From Deltaproteobacteria bacterium (GTDB lineage: Bacteria > Desulfobacterota > Deferrimicrobia > J040): a stretch of 40,757 nucleotides of DNA. A program made the translations under genes and the position numbers. The notes below the pieces were generated by a model. That model had not been told where the DNA came from. It made no database searches and worked only from the letters and a program-made list of their open reading frames with translations. Below are positions 1-7,036 of this stretch, piece after piece. The stretch is from contig RFHC01000074.1 of assembly GCA_003696505.1 (NCBI GenBank), positions 1 through 40,757 of the forward strand. Direction: 5' to 3'. Each line of letters begins with the position of its first letter. Within the stretch, counting starts at the first letter, position 1.

Positions 1-1350
1 CGGATGCTGGAAGGGTACGGCCTGAAGAGGGAGCACCTGAAGCGTGCGAAGGAGAAGGGGGTCAGCCTGGTCGTCACCGTGGACTGCGGTATTTCAGACA
101 TCGATGAAGTGGAAGAGGCCACCTCTTACGGGCTCGACGTCATCGTCACCGACCACCACACGGTCAAGGGGGATATACCCCCCGCACACGCCGTTCTCAA
201 TCCAAAGAGGCCGGACTGTTCCTATCCGATGCGGGACCTGGCGGGGGTGGGAGTCGTCTTCGTCCTCGTCTGCGTTCTGAGAAGGATGATGAGGGAGAGA
301 GGGCTGTTCAGGGGGAAAAGCGAACCGAACCTTCTCAGGTACCTTGACCTCGTCGCTATAGGGACGGTGGCGGACATTGTTCCCCTGCTCGGGGATAACC
401 GGATTTACGTCAGGTATGGTCTGGAGGAGATAAGGAGAAATCCGAGGCCCGGGGTCAGCGCTCTCCTCGACGTGGCGGGGGTGAGGAGGGAGTATTTCGA
501 CGAGGTGGACATCGGTTTTCGCCTCGGCCCCCGGCTCAACGCGGCGGGGCGGATGGGGAACTCCTTTCTCTCCTCCCTCATCCTTGTGGAGGAGTCTCCC
601 CTCCGGGCCATGGAGATGGCGAGACTGCTGGCGGAACAGAACACCGAAAGGCAGAGCGTGGAGGGGGCGATTCTCAGGGAGGCTGAAAGAGCCCTGGAGA
701 GAATTGAACTGGAAGACAGGAGGACAATCGTCCTCTGGCAGGAGGGGTGGCATCCGGGAGTAATCGGTATCGTGGCATCCCGAATTCTCGAGCGATACGG
801 GAGACCGACAATTATCTTCTCCCTCGAGGGGGCCGAAGCCAGGGGCTCGGCGAGAAGCCTCCCCGGGGTCAACATCATGGAGCTTTTGAAGCGGTGCGAG
901 AGGTGGATTGAGACCTATGGGGGACATGCCCAGGCGGCGGGCCTCGTCGTGAGGAGGAGCAACCTGGAGAGTTTCGCCCGGGCCCTCGAAGAAGAGGCAC
1001 GGGGAATCGTGCGGGGGGAAGACCTGGAGAGAGAGATTTGTATTGACGGGGAGGTAACACTGGATGAATTAACGGAAAGGTTTTTCTCTGAAGTGAGTCT
1101 TCTCGCTCCCTTCGGAGAGGGGAATCAGGAACCTCTCTTTCTCGCGAGGGGTGCAAAAATCGTGAATTACGAAAAGAAGAGGAATTATACTTCCTTCAGG
1201 GTTTCTCAGAACGGGGTCGTCCAGGACGTGATTTCCTCTTTCCTCCCTGATGGGATTTCCGCGGGTGATAGAGTGGACATCCTCTTTTCTCCCCGGGAAA
1301 GTGGGCGAGGGAGAGGGAAGCTTTTCCTGAGGGACCTGACGCCATCGTGA
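1..1350 (+). CDS. recJ: RecJ single-strand-specific 5'-3' exonuclease, 5' end missing
   Basis: The reading frame is open from the first base, so the window cuts the gene; the ATG at 4 is internal. The first visible residues (RMLEGYGL) match the region just after the first DHH-superfamily motif of RecJ, so roughly the first 100 residues, with the DxD metal ligands, lie outside. Visible are TVDCGISD, the family-defining DHH at about base 151, the DHHA1-type GGHAQAAGL near base 920, and a C-terminal OB-fold-like region ending in LFLRDL. RecJ degrades single-stranded DNA 5' to 3' in RecF-pathway recombination and in mismatch and base-excision repair. The stop is 10 bases before the next start, so co-transcription is likely. 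Family assignment is firm. Confidence 0.95.
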   Translation, partial: RMLEGYGLKREHLKRAKEKGVSLVVTVDCGISDIDEVEEATSYGLDVIVTDHHTVKGDIPPAHAVLNPKRPDCSYPMRDLAGVGVVFVLVCVLRRMMRERGLFRGKSEPNLLRYLDLVAIGTVADIVPLLGDNRIYVRYGLEEIRRNPRPGVSALLDVAGVRREYFDEVDIGFRLGPRLNAAGRMGNSFLSSLILVEESPLRAMEMARLLAEQNTERQSVEGAILREAERALERIELEDRRTIVLWQEGWHPGVIGIVASRILERYGRPTIIFSLEGAEARGSARSLPGVNIMELLKRCERWIETYGGHAQAAGLVVRRSNLESFARALEEEARGIVRGEDLEREICIDGEVTLDELTERFFSEVSLLAPFGEGNQEPLFLARGAKIVNYEKKRNYTSFRVSQNGVVQDVISSFLPDGISAGDRVDILFSPRESGRGRGKLFLRDLTPS

Positions 1351-1360
1351 GAGATGAGAA

Positions 1361-1813
1361 ATGGCGGGGTTTCAAAAGTTAAAGGATTACATAAAAAAAA
1401 CAATGGAACAGGAGGGTGATGAAAGGAGAATAGCGTTTGGTTTTGCACTCGGAGTTTTCATCAGCTTCACCCCCTTTTTCTCCCTGCACACGATACTCGC
1501 CCTCGTTTTCGCCTTTCTCCTCAGGCTGAACAAAATCGCCACCGTTGCAGGCGCATGGGTTAACAACCCCTATACGGTCCCCTTTATCTACTACCTGTCG
1601 TACAAACTGGGGGCATACCTGATGGGCTGGAGGGTCCCGCCTCCAGACTTCCACAACTTTTCATTCAAGGTTTTTACCCACTACCTGAAGTTTTACGGAG
1701 TGCCGCTGCTCCTCGGGACGTCCATAGCCGGCGCCGTTGCTTCTCTCGTTTCCTTCTATGTTATGTTATATTCAATTCGCGCTCTCCGGCGGAGGAAGAG
1801 GAGGAAGGAGTGA
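1361..1813 (+). CDS. DUF2062 family small membrane protein
   Basis: This 150-residue protein carries the DUF2062 signature: a basic N-terminus, then GFALGVFISFTPF, a hydrophobic helix (LALVFAFLLRLNKIA), and the diagnostic WVNNPYTVPFIYYLSYKLG. A last hydrophobic segment (about residues 115-138) precedes a very basic tail (RRRKRRKE), probably cytoplasmic. The family is widespread and of unproven function, and is sometimes found fused to or near glycosyltransferases. It starts 10 bases after recJ. Its last codons overlap the GTG start of the agmatinase gene (GTGA), which suggests translational coupling. Confidence 0.85.
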   Translation: MAGFQKLKDYIKKTMEQEGDERRIAFGFALGVFISFTPFFSLHTILALVFAFLLRLNKIATVAGAWVNNPYTVPFIYYLSYKLGAYLMGWRVPPPDFHNFSFKVFTHYLKFYGVPLLLGTSIAGAVASLVSFYVMLYSIRALRRRKRRKE

Positions 1814-2694
1814 AAGAACTTCACATCAATTTCGGAGCCATTCCGGAAAGGTATTCCGCCTGGAAAACGGCGAGATTCGTCGTGATTCCCGTCCCCTACG
1901 ACGCGACGACGACCTACGTGAGTGGGGCCCGCAACGGTCCCGTGGCGATTCTCAACGCCTCTGCAAATATCGAGCTTTTCGATGACGAGATGAAGCTCGA
2001 GCCTTACCGGGAGGGAATCTTCACCGCCCCCTTCGTCGAGGCAAATCTCTCCTCTGTGGAGACGATGATAAAGGATATCGAAAAGGCCGTCGAGCGTCCC
2101 GTAAAGGCCGGGAAATTTCCCATTATCCTGGGAGGGGAGCACACCGTGACACTGGGGGCTCTCCAGCCGCTTCGGGAGAAGTACGGGGAATTTTCGGTGC
2201 TCGTCCTCGACGCGCACGGAGACCTGAGGGACGAGTATCTGGGGACGAAGTGGAACCACGCCTGCACGACGAGGAGGATTTTCGACATGGGGTTTCCTCT
2301 CGTCCAGGCAGGGGTGAGGAGCCTCTCGGAGGAAGAGGACAGGTTCATCCGGAGGAATGCCCTGAAGACCTATTACGCCCACGAGTTGAAGTTCAACACG
2401 AAGGACGTCATCAACGCCATCATCGCCAACCTGACAGAAAGGGTGTACGTTTCCATTGACCTCGACTTTTTTGACCCGAGCGAGATGCCGGCCGTGGGGA
2501 CGCCTGAGCCCGGCGGGCTCGACTGGTATACGGGTCTCGAGGTTCTCCACGAGGTCTTCAGGAAAAAGGAAGTCATCGGGTTTGACGTGGTGGAGTTGAG
2601 CCCTATTCCCGGGATGGTGGCCCCGGACTTTTTCGCGGCGAAACTCATCTACCGGCTCATGGGATATGCCATCTCATACTCACGAGGAAAGTGA
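1810..2694 (+). CDS. speB: Agmatinase (agmatine to putrescine and urea)
   Basis: The 294-residue product is a ureohydrolase of the arginase/agmatinase family. The binuclear Mn ligands are all visible: His111 (GGEHT), Asp134/His136/Asp138 (DAHGDLRDEY) and Asp217/Asp219 (SIDLDFFDP). The segment MPAVGTPEPGG after the last pair fits agmatinase better than arginase. The start is GTG at 1810, overlapping the upstream stop. The next gene encodes arginine decarboxylase, so the pair gives arginine to agmatine to putrescine. That context supports agmatine as the substrate, although formimidoylglutamase or another guanidino substrate cannot be excluded by sequence alone. Confidence 0.92.
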   Translation: MKELHINFGAIPERYSAWKTARFVVIPVPYDATTTYVSGARNGPVAILNASANIELFDDEMKLEPYREGIFTAPFVEANLSSVETMIKDIEKAVERPVKAGKFPIILGGEHTVTLGALQPLREKYGEFSVLVLDAHGDLRDEYLGTKWNHACTTRRIFDMGFPLVQAGVRSLSEEEDRFIRRNALKTYYAHELKFNTKDVINAIIANLTERVYVSIDLDFFDPSEMPAVGTPEPGGLDWYTGLEVLHEVFRKKEVIGFDVVELSPIPGMVAPDFFAAKLIYRLMGYAISYSRGK

Positions 2695-2712
2695 CGAGCG
2701 GAGGATGCGGTG

Positions 2713-3252
2713 ATGTTTGTTCCCACCAAGGTGTTCTTCACGAAAGGGGTTGGACGGCACAGAGAGGAACTTCAGTCTTTCGAACTCGCTCTCAGGGACG
2801 CGGGAATTGAGAAGTTCAACCTCGTTTCCGTGTCGAGCATCTTTCCACCCGGATGTGAAATCATTTCAAAAAACGAGGGCTTGAAACTCCTCAAGCCGGG
2901 ACAGATTGTCTTCGTCGTCCTCTCCCGGCTGACGAGCGACGAACCGAGGAGGCTTATCGCCGCGTCGGTGGGATGCGCCATTCCCGCAGACAGGAGTTCT
3001 TACGGGTATCTGAGCGAACATCACGCCTTCGGACAGTCGGAGAAGGTGGCCGGAGATTACGCCGAGGACATGGCGGCTGCCATGCTCGCTTCCACCCTCG
3101 GTATCGAGTTCGACGAAGATAAATCGTGGGACGAGAAGAAGGAAGTCTGGAAAATAAGCGGGAAGATTTACAAATCTTTCAACGTCACTCAATCGGCAAT
3201 CGTGAAGAACGAGTACACCACCGTCATCGCGGCCGCCGTGTTCGTCCCCTGA
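2713..3252 (+). CDS. Pyruvoyl-dependent arginine decarboxylase proenzyme
   Basis: The 179-residue product matches the small self-processing arginine decarboxylases first known from archaea. The segment [15 protein letters not shown] contains the serine pair (Ser41-Ser42) at which the family cleaves itself, leaving a short beta chain and an alpha chain with an N-terminal pyruvoyl group that replaces pyridoxal phosphate. The conserved [10 protein letters not shown], with the acidic residue used as proton donor in the family, follows. I chose ATG 2713 over GTG 2710 because GGAGG at 2700-2704 then sits 8 bases upstream. It lies directly after speB, forming a two-step putrescine route. No biosynthetic PLP-type decarboxylase gene is seen in the window. 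Confidence 0.92.
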   Translation: MFVPTKVFFTKGVGRHREELQSFELALRDAGIEKFNLVSVSSIFPPGCEIISKNEGLKLLKPGQIVFVVLSRLTSDEPRRLIAASVGCAIPADRSSYGYLSEHHAFGQSEKVAGDYAEDMAAAMLASTLGIEFDEDKSWDEKKEVWKISGKIYKSFNVTQSAIVKNEYTTVIAAAVFVP

Positions 3253-3273
3253 TAGGGGAGAAGGGAGTGAAAA

Positions 3274-4266
3274 ATGAGAGGTGCCAGGATAATCGGGACG
3301 GGAAGATACCTCCCCTCGAGGGTGGTGCCCAACGTGGAACTGGAAAATTACATGGACACCTCAGACGAGTGGATACAGCAGAGGACAGGGATAAAGGAAA
3401 GGCGTTACGTCCAGGAAGGGGAATCGTCCGCCACCATGGGCGCGGAAGCCGCGAGAAAAGCACTGGAAAAGGCCGGTCTTTCGCCTGAAGACGTCGATTT
3501 CGTCGTTTTCGCGACGCTCTCACCCGACTACTTCTTCCCCGGGTGCGGGGTCCTCGTCCAGGATATGCTCGGCCTGAGAGAGGTGGGCGCCCTTGACGTG
3601 AGGAACCAGTGCTCGGGTTTCATCTACGCGCTTCAGGTGGCGGAGTCTCTCGTGAAGGTGGGGAGGTACGACCACGTCCTCGTCATCGGCGCAGAGGTCC
3701 ACAGCACGGGTCTCGATTTCTCGACAGAGGGGCGGGATGTAACCGTCATATTTGGCGATGGTGCAGGGGCGGTCGTCGTCGGACCTTCAGACCCGGGGGA
3801 GGGTATCCTGGGGACCTGGACTCATTCTGAAGGGAAGTACGCGAAGCAGCTCTGGTGCGAGGCTCCATCGAGCGCCTGCAACCCGAGAATATCCGAGGAG
3901 ATGCTGAGAGAGCGCCGCCACTTCCCCTACATGAACGGCAGATACGTCTTCACCCACGCGGTGAAGAGGTTTTCTGAAGTCATTTCCGAGGCCCTGGAGG
4001 AGTGCGGATACGCTCTGGAGGACCTGGACCTTCTCATCCCTCACCAGGCGAACCTTCGCATCAGTCAGGCTGTGGCGAAAAACCTGGGGTTATCTGAAGA
4101 GAAGGTTTTCAGCAATATTCAGAAGTACGGAAACACAACGGCGGCATCGATTCCCATCGCTCTCGACGAGTGTGTCGAGGAGGGGAGAGTTTCCCGGGGA
4201 GACCTGGTCTGCCTGGCTTCTTTCGGTTCAGGTTTTACCTGGGCGTCCGCGCTCGTCCGATGGTGA
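3274..4266 (+). CDS. fabH: Beta-ketoacyl-ACP synthase III
   Basis: FabH condenses acetyl-CoA (or a branched acyl-CoA) with malonyl-ACP to start type II fatty acid synthesis. The 330-residue length is standard. The catalytic triad is complete: Cys113 in NQCSGFIYAL, His257 in IPHQANLRI and Asn287 in YGNTTAASIP. The glycine-rich end ASFGSGFTWAS is also typical. A GGGAG sequence precedes the ATG. The 3' end overlaps rimI by 7 bases. No other fab genes are beside it, which is common for fabH in mixed housekeeping operons. Primer chain length cannot be read from the sequence. Confidence 0.96.
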   Translation: MRGARIIGTGRYLPSRVVPNVELENYMDTSDEWIQQRTGIKERRYVQEGESSATMGAEAARKALEKAGLSPEDVDFVVFATLSPDYFFPGCGVLVQDMLGLREVGALDVRNQCSGFIYALQVAESLVKVGRYDHVLVIGAEVHSTGLDFSTEGRDVTVIFGDGAGAVVVGPSDPGEGILGTWTHSEGKYAKQLWCEAPSSACNPRISEEMLRERRHFPYMNGRYVFTHAVKRFSEVISEALEECGYALEDLDLLIPHQANLRISQAVAKNLGLSEEKVFSNIQKYGNTTAASIPIALDECVEEGRVSRGDLVCLASFGSGFTWASALVRW

Positions 4267-4721
4267 AAGGGATTTCCCTTCGCCGAATGAGACACGGGGA
4301 CGTCCCCGGAGTAATGGATATCGAAAAGAGAAGTTTTACCTCCCCGTGGGGCGCGCACCTTTTTCACGAAGAGGTGGACCGCGACTTCTCTCATCCCGTC
4401 GTGGCGGTTGACGAGGAAACGGGACGCGTCGTCGGGTACATCATCTTCTGGGTCGTCTACGACGAGTGCCACATTCTCAACATCGCCGTGGACCCGGAAA
4501 GGCGGAGGCAGGGAATCGGTGAAGCGTTGATGAGACATTGCGAGGAGGTGGCGCGGGCAAAGAGAGTTCCTTACATCTACCTGGAGGTGAGGGAGAGCAA
4601 CAGACCCGCCATATCTCTTTATAAAAAACTGGGGTACAGGTTTTTCGGTCTGCGCAGGGGATATTATACGGACACGAAGGAAGACGCCCTCGTGATGGCC
4701 AAGTTTCTCCGGAGGGAGTGA
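4260..4721 (+). CDS. rimI: Ribosomal protein bS18-type N-alpha-acetyltransferase (GNAT)
   Basis: A 153-residue GNAT-fold acetyltransferase with RimI layout: LRRMRHGDVPGVMDIEKRSF at the N-terminus, the substrate-loop FTSPW, the acetyl-CoA pyrophosphate loop RRRQGIGEALM, and a C-terminal LEVRESNRPAISLYKKLGYR. The frame stays open upstream to 4170, but that part lies inside fabH and has no family resemblance. ATG 4260 (overlapping the fabH stop) or GTG 4263 are the realistic starts. RimI acetylates the N-terminus of ribosomal protein S18 in enterobacteria; elsewhere its target may be broader. One base separates its stop from the next start. Confidence 0.88.
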   Translation: MVKGISLRRMRHGDVPGVMDIEKRSFTSPWGAHLFHEEVDRDFSHPVVAVDEETGRVVGYIIFWVVYDECHILNIAVDPERRRQGIGEALMRHCEEVARAKRVPYIYLEVRESNRPAISLYKKLGYRFFGLRRGYYTDTKEDALVMAKFLRRE

Positions 4722-4722
4722 C

Positions 4723-5526
4723 GTGGACTTTTTTACCGGCACCGTCGTTTCGAACAGAGTCATCTCCGAGAAGTGTCACCTCATGAAGGTTGAGACGGAG
4801 AAGGTCCTCGACTACAAACCGGGTCAATTCATCATGGTGAGGGGGTGGAAGGGATTCGACCCTCTTCTCCCGAGACCATTTGCGATATACAACTGGAGGG
4901 AAGAAGAGGGAAGGCCGATTCTCTCTTTCGTCTTCAAGGTCGTCGGTCGGGGGACGTCGATTCTCTCGGGTCTGAGGGAGGGGGACAGGGTCCAGGTAAA
5001 CGGCCCTCTCGGAAACGGTTTTTCCCCGCCTGAGGGGAAGGAGAGGTTCATCCTGGCAGGTGGGGGAATCGGTTTCAGCGCCGTCCTTCCCGTTGCCCGG
5101 AGCCTCGTCGATTCCGGGAAGGATGTGAGAGTCCTCCTCGGGGCGAGGACGGCCGGGGAAATTCCGCGAATCGGGTACGTGGAGGAGGCAGACCGGGACC
5201 ACCTCCTCATCACCACCGACGATGGGAGTTTCGGAGAAAAGGGAATCGTCACCGACTTCCTGGAGAGGGAGCTTGAGGAGGTCGGGGAGAAGGAGAGGAC
5301 CCTCCTCTTCGCGTGTGGCCCTCCCCGGATGCTGAAGAAAGTTCAGGAACTGGCGGAGAGGTTCGGTATCGAAACCTACCTTTCTCTCGAGAATTACATG
5401 GCCTGCGGTTTCGGCGTTTGCCTGGGGTGTGTCGTAGACAGGAGGACTGAGGAGGGAATCATCCGCGTCAGGGTCTGCAGGGAGGGACCCATCTTCCGGA
5501 GCAGCGAGGTGGAGATTTATGATTGA
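4723..5526 (+). CDS. pyrK: Dihydroorotate dehydrogenase B, electron-transfer subunit
   Basis: This 267-residue FAD/[2Fe-2S] protein passes electrons from the PyrD flavin to NAD+. It has the ferredoxin-reductase fold: a flavin-binding segment RPFAIYNW, a nucleotide-binding loop LAGGGIGFSAVLPVA, and ACGPPRML near the NAD site. The iron-sulfur cysteines are Cys228, Cys233, Cys236 and Cys252 (ACGFGVCLGC and VCREGPIF), the spacing expected of PyrK. The start is GTG at 4723. The gene overlaps pyrD by 8 bases, so the two subunits are probably made in equal amounts. It works with the next gene in pyrimidine synthesis. Confidence 0.95.
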   Translation: MDFFTGTVVSNRVISEKCHLMKVETEKVLDYKPGQFIMVRGWKGFDPLLPRPFAIYNWREEEGRPILSFVFKVVGRGTSILSGLREGDRVQVNGPLGNGFSPPEGKERFILAGGGIGFSAVLPVARSLVDSGKDVRVLLGARTAGEIPRIGYVEEADRDHLLITTDDGSFGEKGIVTDFLERELEEVGEKERTLLFACGPPRMLKKVQELAERFGIETYLSLENYMACGFGVCLGCVVDRRTEEGIIRVRVCREGPIFRSSEVEIYD

Positions 5527-6439
5527 CCTTTCTGTCCAGATAGGAAAGAGCAGGTTCAAAAATCCCGTGTTCACCGCTTCGGGAACCTTCGGCTATGGAC
5601 TGGAGTTTTCCGTTTTTTACGACATATCTCAACTCGGCGCGGTAACGGTTAAGGGCCTCTCCCTCGAACCCGTGCCGGGGAATCCGGGCCCGCGTATTTT
5701 CGAGACTCCTTCGGGAATGCTCAACGCCATCGGGCTTCAGAACGTTGGCGTCCGGGAATTCGTCCGCTCTTACCTTCCCCGATTGAGAGAACTGGGGGCA
5801 ACGGTGATTGCGAACGTCTACGGGAAGACGGAGGAGGAGTATGCATCCGTTGCTGCCATTCTGGACGAGGCCGAGGGGGTGGAGGCTGTTGAACTGAACA
5901 TATCCTGTCCCAACGTGAAGGAGGGAGGGATTGCCTTCGGGGCAAACCCTCTCCTCGCGCACAATGTCGTCTCGGCGGTGCGAAAGGCGACGGAAAAAAC
6001 CCTCATCGTGAAGCTCTCTCCCAATGTGACGGACATAACGGAGATTGCCGTGGCCGTTGAGGAAGCCGGGGCCGATTCCGTATCTCTCATCAACACCCTT
6101 CTGGGAATGGTCATCGACGTGGAGAGGAAAAGGGCGGTGCTGGGAAGCACGACGGGGGGGCTTTCCGGTCCCGCCATCAAGCCGGTGGCATTGAGGATGG
6201 TTTACCAGGTTTCGAAAAAGGTGAAAATTCCCGTCATCGGTATCGGGGGAATAATGACGTACCGGGACGCCCTCGAATTCTTCCTTGCAGGGGCCACGGC
6301 TATTCAGGTGGGGACAGCAAATTTCGTCAACCCCCTCTCTGCGCTCAATATCCTGAAGGATTTGGAAAAATACTTTGAGGACGAAGGGATAGAATCTCTC
6401 TCCCAGTACGTTGGGTCCCTCGCCGAGGTCGAGTCCTGA
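5519..6439 (+). CDS. pyrD: Dihydroorotate dehydrogenase, class 1B catalytic subunit
   Basis: The 306-residue FMN enzyme oxidises dihydroorotate to orotate. The class 1B catalytic cysteine is present as Cys130 in ELNISCPNVK; class 2 enzymes use serine, so this is the NAD-linked form that needs the PyrK subunit encoded just upstream. The phosphate-binding motif GIGGIMTYRDALEF and the C-terminal GATAIQVGTANF are typical. The start ATG lies inside the end of pyrK. No strong terminator follows: only a 4-bp CCCT/AGGG stem is seen at about 6441-6455. The next gene has its own promoter. Confidence 0.96.
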   Translation: MIDLSVQIGKSRFKNPVFTASGTFGYGLEFSVFYDISQLGAVTVKGLSLEPVPGNPGPRIFETPSGMLNAIGLQNVGVREFVRSYLPRLRELGATVIANVYGKTEEEYASVAAILDEAEGVEAVELNISCPNVKEGGIAFGANPLLAHNVVSAVRKATEKTLIVKLSPNVTDITEIAVAVEEAGADSVSLINTLLGMVIDVERKRAVLGSTTGGLSGPAIKPVALRMVYQVSKKVKIPVIGIGGIMTYRDALEFFLAGATAIQVGTANFVNPLSALNILKDLEKYFEDEGIESLSQYVGSLAEVES

Positions 6440-6465
6440 ATCCCTGAAATAGGGGAAATGTCCTC

Positions 6466-6494
6466 TTGATATCCTGGGGGAAAAGGTGTAATAT
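6466..6494 (+). promoter_or_regulatory. Sigma70-type promoter of the rimP-nusA-infB operon
   Basis: TTGATA (6466-6471) and TAATAT (6489-6494) are separated by exactly 17 bases, a close match to the sigma70 consensus. Initiation would fall near 6501, only about 10 bases before the hairpin at 6509-6531. This is the best promoter in the first 26 kb and lies in one of the few intergenic gaps of the long + strand run. It is predicted by eye only. Confidence 0.7.
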
Positions 6495-6508
6495 TTAATC
6501 AGTTCTCG

Positions 6509-6537
6509 AAAGTGGGCGAAAAGCCCACTTTTTTTTT
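6509..6537 (+). terminator. Terminator-like hairpin in the rimP leader (attenuator)
   Basis: AGTGGGC (6511-6517) pairs with GCCCACT (6523-6529) across a GAAAA loop, extendable by two A-T pairs. The stem is followed without gap by a run of nine T (6529-6537). This is a textbook intrinsic terminator, but it lies between a strong promoter and the first gene, so it would end transcripts after about 37 bases unless read through. Similar hairpins precede rimP in many bacteria, and NusA-dependent attenuation of the rimP-nusA operon is reported in Bacillus. No clear antiterminator strand is visible in the very short leader. Confidence 0.8.
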
Positions 6538-6568
6538 GATGTTCCTCGCAGGGAGTGCGGACGAACGG

Positions 6569-7015
6569 ATGAGAGAAAAGGTGTGGAAAATAACGGAACC
6601 TCTGGCACAGCAGGAGGGATACGAGCTCGTGGACGTGGAAGTCGTCGGGGCGCCGGGAAATTACATCGTGCGCGTCTACATTGACAGGGAAGGCGGCGTT
6701 ACGATGGGGGACTGCGTTTCCTTCAGCCGCCTCCTGGGGACCGTTTTCGACGTGGAGGACCCCATTCCCACCCGGTACACGCTGGAGGTTTCCTCCCCTG
6801 GCGTCAACAGGGTTTTGAGGAAACCGGAGCATTTTCGGAGGGTTACGGGTCAAAGAGTTCTTATCCGACTCGAGGCACCCGTCGGTGGAAAGAGGCGGGT
6901 GAAGGGGGTGCTCCTTGATGCGACAGACCGGGAGGTCCGGGTGGAAGAAGATGGAGACGAGTTTATTATCGAATATGAAAATATAAAAAAGGCAAATCTC
7001 GTAGTATATGAATAA
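6569..7015 (+). CDS. rimP: Ribosome maturation factor RimP
   Basis: RimP is needed for 30S subunit maturation. The 148-residue product shows the N-terminal domain (LVDVEVVGAPGNYIVRVYIDREGGVTM), the linker YTLEVSSPGVNRVL that is the family hallmark, and a C-terminal SH3-like barrel ending IKKANLVVYE. The frame is open back to a GTG at 6512 and an ATG at 6539. Those codons fall in or directly after the hairpin and T-run and would add a non-homologous extension. ATG 6569 begins at the usual RimP position, with AGGGAG about 12 bases upstream. It is first in the operon with nusA. Confidence 0.93.
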   Translation: MREKVWKITEPLAQQEGYELVDVEVVGAPGNYIVRVYIDREGGVTMGDCVSFSRLLGTVFDVEDPIPTRYTLEVSSPGVNRVLRKPEHFRRVTGQRVLIRLEAPVGGKRRVKGVLLDATDREVRVEEDGDEFIIEYENIKKANLVVYE

Positions 7016-7036
7016 AAAAGAGCGGGAGAGTTAAAA

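Noticed and set aside
6441-6455. CCCT-GAAAT-AGGG stem after pyrD as a terminator
   Set aside because: The stem is only 4 bp and is not followed by a T-run.
6512-6568. Upstream start for RimP (GTG 6512 or ATG 6539)
   Set aside because: These codons lie in or just after the attenuator hairpin and T-run, have no Shine-Dalgarno, and would add residues not found in RimP.
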